Source: Salinihabitans flavidus
Lineage (GTDB): Bacteria > Pseudomonadota > Alphaproteobacteria > Rhodobacterales > Rhodobacteraceae
Assembly: GCF_900110425.1 (NCBI RefSeq)
Contig: NZ_FODS01000004.1
Span: 124,001 to 188,000, forward strand
Direction of reading: 5' to 3'
Length of the DNA stretch: 64,000 nucleotides
Shown here: one piece after another, positions 54,794 through 62,229 of the stretch
How the letters are laid out: each line of letters starts with the position of its first letter
How positions within the stretch are numbered: position 1 is the first letter of the stretch
Made by a program: the position numbers and the translations under genes
Notes under the pieces: model-generated
What the model saw: only the letters and a program-made list of their open reading frames with translations
Database searches by the model: none
What the model was told of the DNA's origin: nothing

Positions 54794-55795
54794 TTACTGG
54801 CTGATCAGTTCGCCATAAGTTTCCAGAACCGCCTGCGCCTTGTCGTTATCGATCCGAGTGACCCAATCAGCGCTCACGGCTTCCAGCTCGGCGGACATGG
54901 CCGCCAGCTCTTCCTCTGTGAACTCGTAGGTATCGATCCCCTCTGCGGTCCACTTCTCGATGAGACCGGCGACCGACTCGTCTTGGGCTTGCGCGACGTG
55001 CAGCGCGGTCTCGTCGCCGAGGCGGATCAACTCAGCCTGCGTTTCCGCTGACAGGCCGTCAAATAGGTCGCTGCGGACCACCATGACGAAGCTGTAGCCT
55101 CCAAACGAGCCGTTGGTCGAAATATGGCTTACCACCTCGTTCAGCTTGTAGCCGGGAACCGAGGCCAGCGGGAACAGCACGGCGTCAAGACGGCCGCGCT
55201 CCACCGCGGTATAGACTTCGGGCCCCGGGATCGAGATTCCGACACCGCCAAGCGCACGCGCCGTCATGGCCTGGGTCGAACCCGACGTGCGGATGTCCTG
55301 AGCGTCCCAGTCCGTGGGCTCACCCAGCCGCGTCTTGGCCAGTACCTGGTAGGGCGGCAACACGAAGCCGAAGATCGGCGTAACACCCGTTGCCAGAATC
55401 TCTTCCCGCAGAGGTCCCTCTTTCAGCATGGTTTGCAGCGCCTCGGTGCCCTGCTCTGCCGAGCCATAGAAGCCCGGCAAGGCGACCACTGAATTCAGCG
55501 GGAGTACATCGGCGTGGTAAGGTGTGCCCAGCAGCGCAGCGTCAAGAATGCCGTTGGTGACCGCATCGAGCTGGGCCTTCGATTTCGCCGCCTGCTGCGA
55601 CGGGAAATGCTGGAACGCAATTTCGCCGCCGGTGGCCTCTTCCACGGCCTCCATCCATTTGGTCGTACCCTCGACGGATACGATATGGCTGGTCGACTGG
55701 AAGTCCCCGAGCCGCAAGGTTTCCGCGTAGACACCAGCCGTTCCGAATGTAACTGCGACAGTCAGTGCCGCAAGAAAAGTAGTCGTCGTTTTCAT
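54794..55795 (-). CDS. dctP: TRAP transporter substrate-binding protein (DctP), transporter 3
   Basis: 333 residues. Signal peptide MKTTTTFLAALTVAVTFG...YAE; ETLRLGDFQSTSHIVSVEGT start, DIRTSGSTQAMTARALGGVGISIPGPEVY with the substrate-binding Arg, then GRLDAVLFPLAS. The ATG at 55795 has GGAGGAG six bases ahead. Ligand probably the carboxylic acid broken down by the acyl-CoA genes next to it. Confidence 0.93.
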   Translation of the reverse strand: MKTTTTFLAALTVAVTFGTAGVYAETLRLGDFQSTSHIVSVEGTTKWMEAVEEATGGEIAFQHFPSQQAAKSKAQLDAVTNGILDAALLGTPYHADVLPLNSVVALPGFYGSAEQGTEALQTMLKEGPLREEILATGVTPIFGFVLPPYQVLAKTRLGEPTDWDAQDIRTSGSTQAMTARALGGVGISIPGPEVYTAVERGRLDAVLFPLASVPGYKLNEVVSHISTNGSFGGYSFVMVVRSDLFDGLSAETQAELIRLGDETALHVAQAQDESVAGLIEKWTAEGIDTYEFTEEELAAMSAELEAVSADWVTRIDNDKAQAVLETYGELISQ

Positions 55796-55824
55796 TTTGG
55801 TCTCCTCCCATTGGATTTTTGTCT

Positions 55825-56310
55825 TCAGGTCCCCGCAAGATCGCGCTTCATCAACGCGTCGTGCAGTAGCCGCAAGACCAGTACACCGCATCCCAGAGGG
55901 ATGACGGCATAGGCCCACCCAAGCGGCCAATCGATCACCCCGTATTCCACATGCCCGTGCGCTATGGCTTCGAAGGCGAATTTTCCGGACATGGCAGTGA
56001 CGGCGGCAAAGAAGGCCGCCGGCAGCAGAAGGCGCAGCAGGGAAATCACATGCCCGAGTAGGCCCGGCAGGACTTTGGGCGTGAATTCCAGCGCCAAGTG
56101 GCCGCCATCGCGAAAGACTCGCGACAACGACAAAGTGGCGAGCGCCGGCATAAGAAACAGCTCGGTCAGTTCGAATTGGATCTGCACGGGTCTGTTCGCA
56201 AAAAGCCGAAGCAGGATGTCGGCATTGATCAGTCCTGCCACGGCGACAAGGCTGAGGCACCCCGCGAGATGCAGGATGTCCTCCAGTTTGCTAAGGACCT
56301 TTTCAAGCAT
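55825..56310 (-). CDS. dctQ: TRAP transporter small permease (DctQ), transporter 3
   Basis: 161 residues, four helices. MLEKVLSKLEDILHLAGCLSLVAVAGLINADILLRLF start and the QFELTELFLMPALATLSL core are DctQ-like. ATG at 56310 follows GGGAGG. Sits between the dehydratase gene and dctP. Confidence 0.9.
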   Translation of the reverse strand: MLEKVLSKLEDILHLAGCLSLVAVAGLINADILLRLFANRPVQIQFELTELFLMPALATLSLSRVFRDGGHLALEFTPKVLPGLLGHVISLLRLLLPAAFFAAVTAMSGKFAFEAIAHGHVEYGVIDWPLGWAYAVIPLGCGVLVLRLLHDALMKRDLAGT

Positions 56311-56345
56311 CGGCCTTGCCTCCCTTGCCGTTGCAGTTCCCGGTT

Positions 56346-57485
56346 TCAGCGCTTTGGCAGTTCCACAATGGCAGAGCCCATGGCCGACAACTCGCCGTCC
56401 TGCTGCTCCGCGCGCTGCTGGATCTCGAGCAGGTAGCGACCGTCCTCCTGAAACTTCCGGATGACCGTGCCGTGAATCAGAATGATGTCTCCCTCGGGAT
56501 TGTGCCGGCGAACCTGGCACTTGGCCTGCCGCAGGAATCCGTCATCGCCCATCCAGTTCGTGATCTGGTGGGTCAGCCATGAGGTGCGCTCAGGGCCGTA
56601 GTCATAGGCGCCGGGTGCGCCGACCTCGAGCGCAAATTCCTCTTCCCAATGCACACGCTCGGGGCAGTCGGGAATGCCGTAGCGATTCTTCGGCCCTGCG
56701 CTGGGGTGTTTCTGCTGAAGCTGCCAAGCTAGCTTATTGGCGCGAATATACAGACCGCCCCAGCCCTGCGCATAGGCAATGAAACCGGTAGCCGTCATCG
56801 GGCCCTTGACCATCGTGGGCAGTTCTTCACCCTCGGCCACGTCGTCCCAATAGCGGGTCTCGGCACCGCGGATCGTCTCCTGCTCGTAATACTTGTAGTA
56901 TTCGTTCAGTTCGTCCTCGGTCCAAACCTTACGGCCTTTCTCCTTGGCCTCGGTGTACTTCGTGCCGTTCTCGCGTGCCTGGTCGCGGTCGGTCCGAAAG
57001 CACCAGCTGTCCGCATCGGCGACCAGATCACCGGATGCCGTGTCGTAGAAATCGACATGGTAGATCTGCTGAACGGCCTTGCCAGCGAACCGAGTGTCAT
57101 GCTCGATCAAGTCCTTCAGCACCGCCTCGGTGCGGAATTCCATGTTGCGGGTGATGGTCTTGTGCCAGTTCCAATTGGCGCCGGACCACATGGCGTGCAC
57201 GCCCGGCAGACCGCCGACGTAGCCGGAGATGATGCGGTTCGTGGCGAACAGGAAGCTGGGCAGCGCAATCACGTCGCCGTACCCAGTGGTTTTGGCATAG
57301 GCTGGATCGCACCAGAGCGGGTTGTCGTCGCCGATGCCGTGCGCGTAGTGACGAATGTTGTCGCGAGTGGCTTCATAGCACCACGGCTCGACGGTCTTCT
57401 CGATCTTTACACCGATCCGCTTGCGCAGATCGTCCAGACCCTCCTCGGTGATCTTGGGGAATTTTCTATGGGTCATGTCGTTCAT
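56346..57485 (-). CDS. MaoC/FAS1-type dehydratase-domain protein
   Basis: 379 residues, two hot-dog domains. The N-terminal FAS1-like dehydratase half has RDNIRHYAHGIGDDNPLWCDPAYA (about 41-64), where DDNPLW replaces the hydratase D-x-N-P-x-H; a C-terminal half ends with an acyl-dehydratase-like VRRHNPEGDIILIHGTV. Enzymes of this kind hydrate or dehydrate CoA-bound acids. Lies between the ligase gene and dctQ in the same direction, so it is in the transport/degradation operon. Confidence 0.85.
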   Translation of the reverse strand: MNDMTHRKFPKITEEGLDDLRKRIGVKIEKTVEPWCYEATRDNIRHYAHGIGDDNPLWCDPAYAKTTGYGDVIALPSFLFATNRIISGYVGGLPGVHAMWSGANWNWHKTITRNMEFRTEAVLKDLIEHDTRFAGKAVQQIYHVDFYDTASGDLVADADSWCFRTDRDQARENGTKYTEAKEKGRKVWTEDELNEYYKYYEQETIRGAETRYWDDVAEGEELPTMVKGPMTATGFIAYAQGWGGLYIRANKLAWQLQQKHPSAGPKNRYGIPDCPERVHWEEEFALEVGAPGAYDYGPERTSWLTHQITNWMGDDGFLRQAKCQVRRHNPEGDIILIHGTVIRKFQEDGRYLLEIQQRAEQQDGELSAMGSAIVELPKR

Positions 57486-57524
57486 GGTCTTCTTTCTCCT
57501 CAGACTATCTATCGGGCGCGCGGG

Positions 57525-59084
57525 TCATTCCGCGTTTTCGAATTTCTTGGTTTCCTGATCGCGCAGGATCTTGCGGTTGACCTTGCCAGCCGGGGTTTTC
57601 GGCAGTTCAGTGACAAACTCGATCTGGCGGGGGTATTCATGCCGTGCGAGCCGGGCACGCACGTGGTCCTGAATGTCCTTTTTGAGGCCATCAGTCTCCT
57701 CGGTCCTGAGGATGATGAATGCCTTGACCACCAGTCCGCGCAGTTCGTCGGGTGCGCCGATCACGCCGCATTCGGCGACCGCCGGGTGGCTCAGCACTGC
57801 GTCTTCGACTTCGACCGCGCCAATGGTCCAGCCAGCCGAGATGATCACGTCGTCGGCTCGTCCGCCGTGATAGAAATACCCGTCCTCGTCGACGTGCCCC
57901 AAATCCTTGGTCGGGAACCATTCGCCGCGTTTCCTGACCATCAATTCTCCGGTCTCACCGGGAGAGGCGGGGCTGCCATCGGCGCGTTGCACTTCTACCT
58001 CGACACCAGGGACCGCCTTGCCCATTGCACCTTCCCGAACTTCGAGATCGTCGGCGCCGGGGTAATTCGCGATGATCACACCTATTTCGGTGGTACCGTA
58101 CATGGACCGCACCTTGGTGCCGAACACGTGTTCCACATAATTGGCGGTTTCCGAGTCGATGGGCTCACCGGTGAAGGACAGCTTGTCGAAACAGTAGGTA
58201 AAATTCTCCGCTTCTCCGGAATTGCGCATCATCCGGTAATGGGTTGCCGCAGCCGTCAGGTTGGTGATTTCAAAATCATGCAGTGCCTTGAGCAATCGCA
58301 CGGGATCGAACTTGCCGCTGAAAGTGCCGGTCGAGACCCCCATCGCCAGCGGCGCGAACGTCCCATGCCACAAACCATGCCCCCAAGCCGGTGAGGATGG
58401 GCAGAAGAACCTGTCGCCGGGTCGGATCCCGGTGGCGTAGAGTGCGGCGACCATCAGCGTGACGATGGACTGGTGGCTGTGCTCGACTGCCGCAGGCAAT
58501 GCCCGCGTCGTGCCCGAAGTGTACTGCAGCGCCGCCATGTCACTGCCAGTCGTGGTCCAGTCAAACGTCGCGGGAAAGTCGCTCAGACCATCGAGGAAGT
58601 CCTGATCGACAACGGTGACGTTCTTCGCGTTACCCTCTCGCGCCTCTGCCGCTTTTTCGGCGTTGGTGAAAAAGACCTCAGGCTTGCAATCGCCCACACG
58701 CAGCCGGATGCCATCCGGCCCGAACAGCGAGAACATCGGCACCGCGACGGCGCCAGCTTTGATCACACCGAACAGCGCGCAATAGAACGCCAGTGACGGA
58801 TCGATCATCACGGCGACGCGGTCGCCCTTGCCTACGCCCTTCTCCGTGAGGAAGTGGGCGATTTGCGATGAACGGCGCGAGATTTCCTCGAAAGTGATTA
58901 CTTCGTCTGCGCCGTTTGCATGAGCGACCCGCAGGGCCACCCTGTTGCTATCCACATGACGGTCGATGCATTCATGGGCAATGTTGAAACGCTCCCGGTT
59001 TCCATCGAACAGCTTCCACAGTCCATCCTTCGAATAATGCTTCTGTGCGTCTGCGTACGACGTGAAATCCGTCAGGCGGGTCAT
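57525..59084 (-). CDS. Acyl-CoA synthetase (AMP-forming)
   Basis: 519 residues. Adenylation motifs: A3-type loop LQYTSGTTRALPAAVEHSH (the usual TSGTTGxPKG is altered, losing the Lys), SMYGTTEIGV, TKDLGHVDEDGYFYHGGRADD and the C-terminal catalytic Lys in PAGKVNRKILRD. Activates a carboxylic acid to its CoA thioester. The ATG at 59084 has GGGAGG nine bases upstream. First gene of the operon, divergent from IclR across a 147-base AT-rich control region. Confidence 0.9.
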   Translation of the reverse strand: MTRLTDFTSYADAQKHYSKDGLWKLFDGNRERFNIAHECIDRHVDSNRVALRVAHANGADEVITFEEISRRSSQIAHFLTEKGVGKGDRVAVMIDPSLAFYCALFGVIKAGAVAVPMFSLFGPDGIRLRVGDCKPEVFFTNAEKAAEAREGNAKNVTVVDQDFLDGLSDFPATFDWTTTGSDMAALQYTSGTTRALPAAVEHSHQSIVTLMVAALYATGIRPGDRFFCPSSPAWGHGLWHGTFAPLAMGVSTGTFSGKFDPVRLLKALHDFEITNLTAAATHYRMMRNSGEAENFTYCFDKLSFTGEPIDSETANYVEHVFGTKVRSMYGTTEIGVIIANYPGADDLEVREGAMGKAVPGVEVEVQRADGSPASPGETGELMVRKRGEWFPTKDLGHVDEDGYFYHGGRADDVIISAGWTIGAVEVEDAVLSHPAVAECGVIGAPDELRGLVVKAFIILRTEETDGLKKDIQDHVRARLARHEYPRQIEFVTELPKTPAGKVNRKILRDQETKKFENAE

Positions 59085-59163
59085 TCTGGTCTGCCTCCCA
59101 AAGTCTCGTATTCGGCGCACCGCAGGGTGCTCATCCGGCTCGTTGACAACGGTAGAGATTAGA

Positions 59164-59206
59164 GGCAATTATTGTCAATACGCTAATATTATTGTATATA
59201 GGCAAT
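59164..59206. promoter_or_regulatory. Candidate IclR operator region
   Basis: An AT-rich island in a GC-rich genome. TATTG-T-CAATA (59170-59180) is a perfect palindrome, ATTG/CAAT pair again around 59191-59205, and GGCAAT repeats directly at 59164 and 59201. TTGACA at 59143-59148 may be a -35 box for the plus strand. Placed between the divergent ligase and IclR genes. Confidence 0.45.
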
Positions 59207-59231
59207 GATATTCAGCGATATCGAGGTTAGA

Positions 59232-60017
59232 ATGACAACAGATCAGGCCACATCTTCGACTAAACGGCAGGTGCCCGCCGTCACACGCGCCCTTGCTATA
59301 TTGAGATTTCTTGCCCGATCTACCGAACCGGTCGGGGTCAATCCGATTGCGCGCGAGCTGAAACTGGTCCCCAGTACCTGCCTACACATTCTGCGCGTCT
59401 TGCAGGATGAGGGACTGGTGGAATTTGATTCGGAAACGAAACGCTACTCCATCGGGATCGGCATACTGCCGCTCGCCAGGTCGGCTCTACAGCGCAACAC
59501 CTTCTCAACCCTGGTCCAGCCGAAGCTTTCAGGCTTGTCGCAAAAGTTTGGCGTCACTGGCATTGCAACGCAACTGGCTGAACCCAACCAGATGATCGTC
59601 GTCGCCCTGTCGCAATCCAGCCTACCCTTCCGCCTTCAGGTCGACCTTGGCAGCCGATTTCCCGCCTTGATCAGCGCGACGGGTCGTCTGATTGCCGCTT
59701 TCAACGTCCAGGACGAGGTTGCCCTCAAAACGGGCTTTGACAAACTGGTCTGGGATCACCCGCCAACCTTCGATGACTGGATGGACGAAGTCCGCGAAGC
59801 ACGGGACCGCGGCTATTCCGTGGACCATGGCACCTATATCTCGGGCGTCACAGTCGTGGCGGTACCCGTCTTCAGCAATAACGGAACGATGTCGCGATCC
59901 ATCGTCGCCATCGGCATTTCCGAGCGCCTGAAGGACAAGGAAATTCCGAAACTGGCCAAGGCCATGCAGGCTGTCCGCGACCATATCAACGACCTGCAGA
60001 TTGAAACAGGGAGCTAA
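59232..60017 (+). CDS. IclR-family transcriptional regulator
   Basis: 261 residues from MTTDQATSSTKRQ. Helix-turn-helix (VTRALAILRFLARSTEPVGVNPIARELKLVPSTCLHILRVL) and the IclR effector domain (SRFPALISATGRLIAA, YSVDHGTYISGVTVVAVPVF). GAGG lies six bases before this ATG; one at 59205 is in frame but lacks a site. Probably represses or activates both the ligase operon and its own thioesterase–CoA-transferase string. Confidence 0.93.
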   Translation: MTTDQATSSTKRQVPAVTRALAILRFLARSTEPVGVNPIARELKLVPSTCLHILRVLQDEGLVEFDSETKRYSIGIGILPLARSALQRNTFSTLVQPKLSGLSQKFGVTGIATQLAEPNQMIVVALSQSSLPFRLQVDLGSRFPALISATGRLIAAFNVQDEVALKTGFDKLVWDHPPTFDDWMDEVREARDRGYSVDHGTYISGVTVVAVPVFSNNGTMSRSIVAIGISERLKDKEIPKLAKAMQAVRDHINDLQIETGS

Positions 60018-60020
60018 AAC

Positions 60021-60449
60021 TTGAGTACACATAATTTTGTGCCGGATGGCTGGAAAACCGTCCCGATCGAGGGATTCATGGGGCTGATTGGGCCTCTGCT
60101 TCGATCGACCGGCATCGAAGAGAAAAACACTTATGGATTGCAGACCACGGACAATCACAGGAATCACATCGGACTGGTGCATGGCGGCGTGCTGACAAGC
60201 CTGATGGATCAGGTGCTGGCCATCGTGGCCTGGAACGCGGCGGACCGTCAGCCGACTGTGACCGTCCAGATGGACACACGGTTTCTGGGCACGGCCAAGG
60301 TCGGCGATTTCTTGGAAACCCGTGCCGAGATCCGCCACGCGACCCGGAACCTGATCTTCGTTGAAGCCGAAGTATCCTGTGTCACCGGCCCGATCGCATC
60401 CGCATCGGCCATCATGAAAACCACGACGCAAGCGAGGCACACGAAATGA
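60021..60449 (+). CDS. PaaI-family hot-dog thioesterase
   Basis: 142 residues. HIGLVHGGVLTSLMDQVLAIV with the HGG motif and acidic Asp is the thioesterase signature. TTG start at 60021 after AGGGAG, three bases after the IclR stop. Its product hydrolyses acyl-CoA, perhaps freeing CoA from stalled intermediates of the pathway. Overlaps the CoA-transferase start (ATGA). Confidence 0.88.
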   Translation: MSTHNFVPDGWKTVPIEGFMGLIGPLLRSTGIEEKNTYGLQTTDNHRNHIGLVHGGVLTSLMDQVLAIVAWNAADRQPTVTVQMDTRFLGTAKVGDFLETRAEIRHATRNLIFVEAEVSCVTGPIASASAIMKTTTQARHTK

Positions 60450-61663
60450 ACGACACGGCCGAACGTACGGGCCCCCTGGCCGGGGTGAAGGTGCTGGACT
60501 TCTCAAGGATCCTGTCGGGTCCCTATGCCAGCATGGTCCTGGCTGACCTTGGCGCCGAAGTCATCAAGGTGGAACCGATCGAAAAAGGCGACGAGACCCG
60601 GGGGTTCCCGCCCTTTCAGGGCAAGCTCAGCCACTATTTCATCGCGCTCAATCGCGGTAAGCAGAGCATCGCTCTCAACCTCAAGTCGCCCGAAGGCGTA
60701 GAGATCGCCAAGGATCTCGCCCGGCAGAGCGACATCGTGCTCGAGAACTTTCGTCCCGGTGTCATGAGCAGGCTCGGGCTTGGATATGAGACCCTGCGCA
60801 AGGACAACGCGCGGTTGATCTATTGCACGATCACCGGCTTCGGACAGGAAAGCCCCCTTGGCGACAAGCCTGCGTTCGACATCGTGGCGCAGGCCCTGTC
60901 GGGTGTGATGAGCGTGAACTGCGAGCCGGGCCAGGCGCCAAACAAGCTTGGTATTCCCCTGGGCGACATCGCTGGAAGCATCTTTTCGCTCTTCGGACTT
61001 CTGGCCGCCCTGCACGAGCGCAACGCCACCGGCAAGGGACGGCATGTCGAAGTCGCCATGCTGGACAGCCTGATCGCCTTGCAGGGCTACCTGTCGCAAA
61101 TCTACTTCGTGACCGGACAAAGCCCGCAGCCGGTCGGCAGCCAGCACCCAAGCATCGTGCCCTACGGCTCCTTCCCCACATCTGACGGACATGTGATCGT
61201 CGCCTGCCTGACTGAAAGCTTCTGGCACAACTTCGCGCGATGTCTTGGTCACGCGGATCTCATCGAGGATCCGCGATTCGCGGCCTACGAACAGCGACTG
61301 GCCAATCGCGATGCGTTGCAGGTGATCATCCAGGATCGGATGACGTGCGACACGACGGATTACTGGCTGGATCGCCTGAGCGCGTTCGACGTTCCGAACG
61401 CCCCCATCCTGTCGATCGGGGAGGCGCTGGAACAGCCGCATGTCCGCGACCGCGGACTGATCGAGACGGCCGAGCACCCGACCGAGGGTAGCATGCGGCT
61501 GGTCCGTGGACCGATCCGGTTCGATGGCGAGGGCCCGTCGGCCGCGAGGGCGCCCAGACTGCTTGGGGAAGACACCAGTGATGTCCTCAAAAATAATCTT
61601 GGCTTGCGCGAGGAAGAAATCGAGAAACTTGTCGCAAGGGGCGTAGTTCTCGATAAGGATTGA
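60446..61663 (+). CDS. Family III (CaiB/BaiF) CoA-transferase
   Basis: 405 residues. LAGVKVLDFSRILSGPYASMVLADLGAEVIKVE start, NRGKQSIALNLKSPEG, and the catalytic Asp in VEVAMLDSLIALQG (about residue 203) define the family. It moves CoA between carboxylic acids. With the ligase, thioesterase and dehydratase it suggests two ways of charging a substrate with CoA. Confidence 0.93.
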   Translation: MNDTAERTGPLAGVKVLDFSRILSGPYASMVLADLGAEVIKVEPIEKGDETRGFPPFQGKLSHYFIALNRGKQSIALNLKSPEGVEIAKDLARQSDIVLENFRPGVMSRLGLGYETLRKDNARLIYCTITGFGQESPLGDKPAFDIVAQALSGVMSVNCEPGQAPNKLGIPLGDIAGSIFSLFGLLAALHERNATGKGRHVEVAMLDSLIALQGYLSQIYFVTGQSPQPVGSQHPSIVPYGSFPTSDGHVIVACLTESFWHNFARCLGHADLIEDPRFAAYEQRLANRDALQVIIQDRMTCDTTDYWLDRLSAFDVPNAPILSIGEALEQPHVRDRGLIETAEHPTEGSMRLVRGPIRFDGEGPSAARAPRLLGEDTSDVLKNNLGLREEEIEKLVARGVVLDKD

Positions 61664-62229
61664 GGCCGGCAGCTTGGCGCGACGAAATCGTAGCTGCCAT
61701 CGATCTTCTGGCTTCGGGATTATAGAGAAGGTGAAATCGATCAAAACTTCCCGTCAGGCGCTGGCCCACATGAGGCGGTTTCGCGATACCTTCATGGCTT
61801 GGGACTGAGAGTGATCAGATCCGGCTCCAGATCGCTGGTAGAAGTCACGCCGATCTCGGACGTCGCCACCACGGGCGAACGCTGCGTCGTGTCGGTCGGC
61901 CGACCACCTCCCCGATCTGGAGATTATGGGACACGGCAATCCTCGCCGGATGAATGAGCCGAGCCTTGAAGTCAGCCACGACCGCCGGGTCGAACCGCAG
62001 GATCCGGTGGCCGTCATCGGGGCCGACGATCCAGTTGACGGCCAGGCTCACCTCCTTCGGACACCCATCACCAGACGCCAGCCGACGTCCCTCGGGATCT
62101 TCAGCGAGCCCAAGGCCGCCATCGGTGACAGGCCAGCTATGCTGGCTGCCGCGTGACGCTTGACCTCCACCGGATCGACCCGAAGCGCACCCCAATTTGG
62201 TGGTCGCTACAAAATGTCTGCCCGCCACA
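61664..62229. other. 566-base scar between the CoA-transferase and nrdJ genes
   Basis: No intact gene. It contains the degraded TniQ-like tail described separately (about 61800-62160). The part from 61664 to 61800 shows nothing recognisable. Confidence 0.45.
61800..62160 (-). pseudogene. Degraded TniQ-like tail, copy B
   Basis: In one minus frame, AASIAGLSPMAALGSLKIPR, then DVGWRLVMGV ends in a stop. After a shift, NWIVGPDDGHRILRFDPAVV, ADFKARLIHPARIAVSHNLQ, IGEVVGR follows; another shift gives SPVVATSEIGV and DLEPDLITLS. The middle block matches copy A at 52.9 kb (IHPARIA..H..QIGEV.GR). At least two frameshifts make it non-functional. Family resemblance to TniQ C-termini is tentative. Confidence 0.45.
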
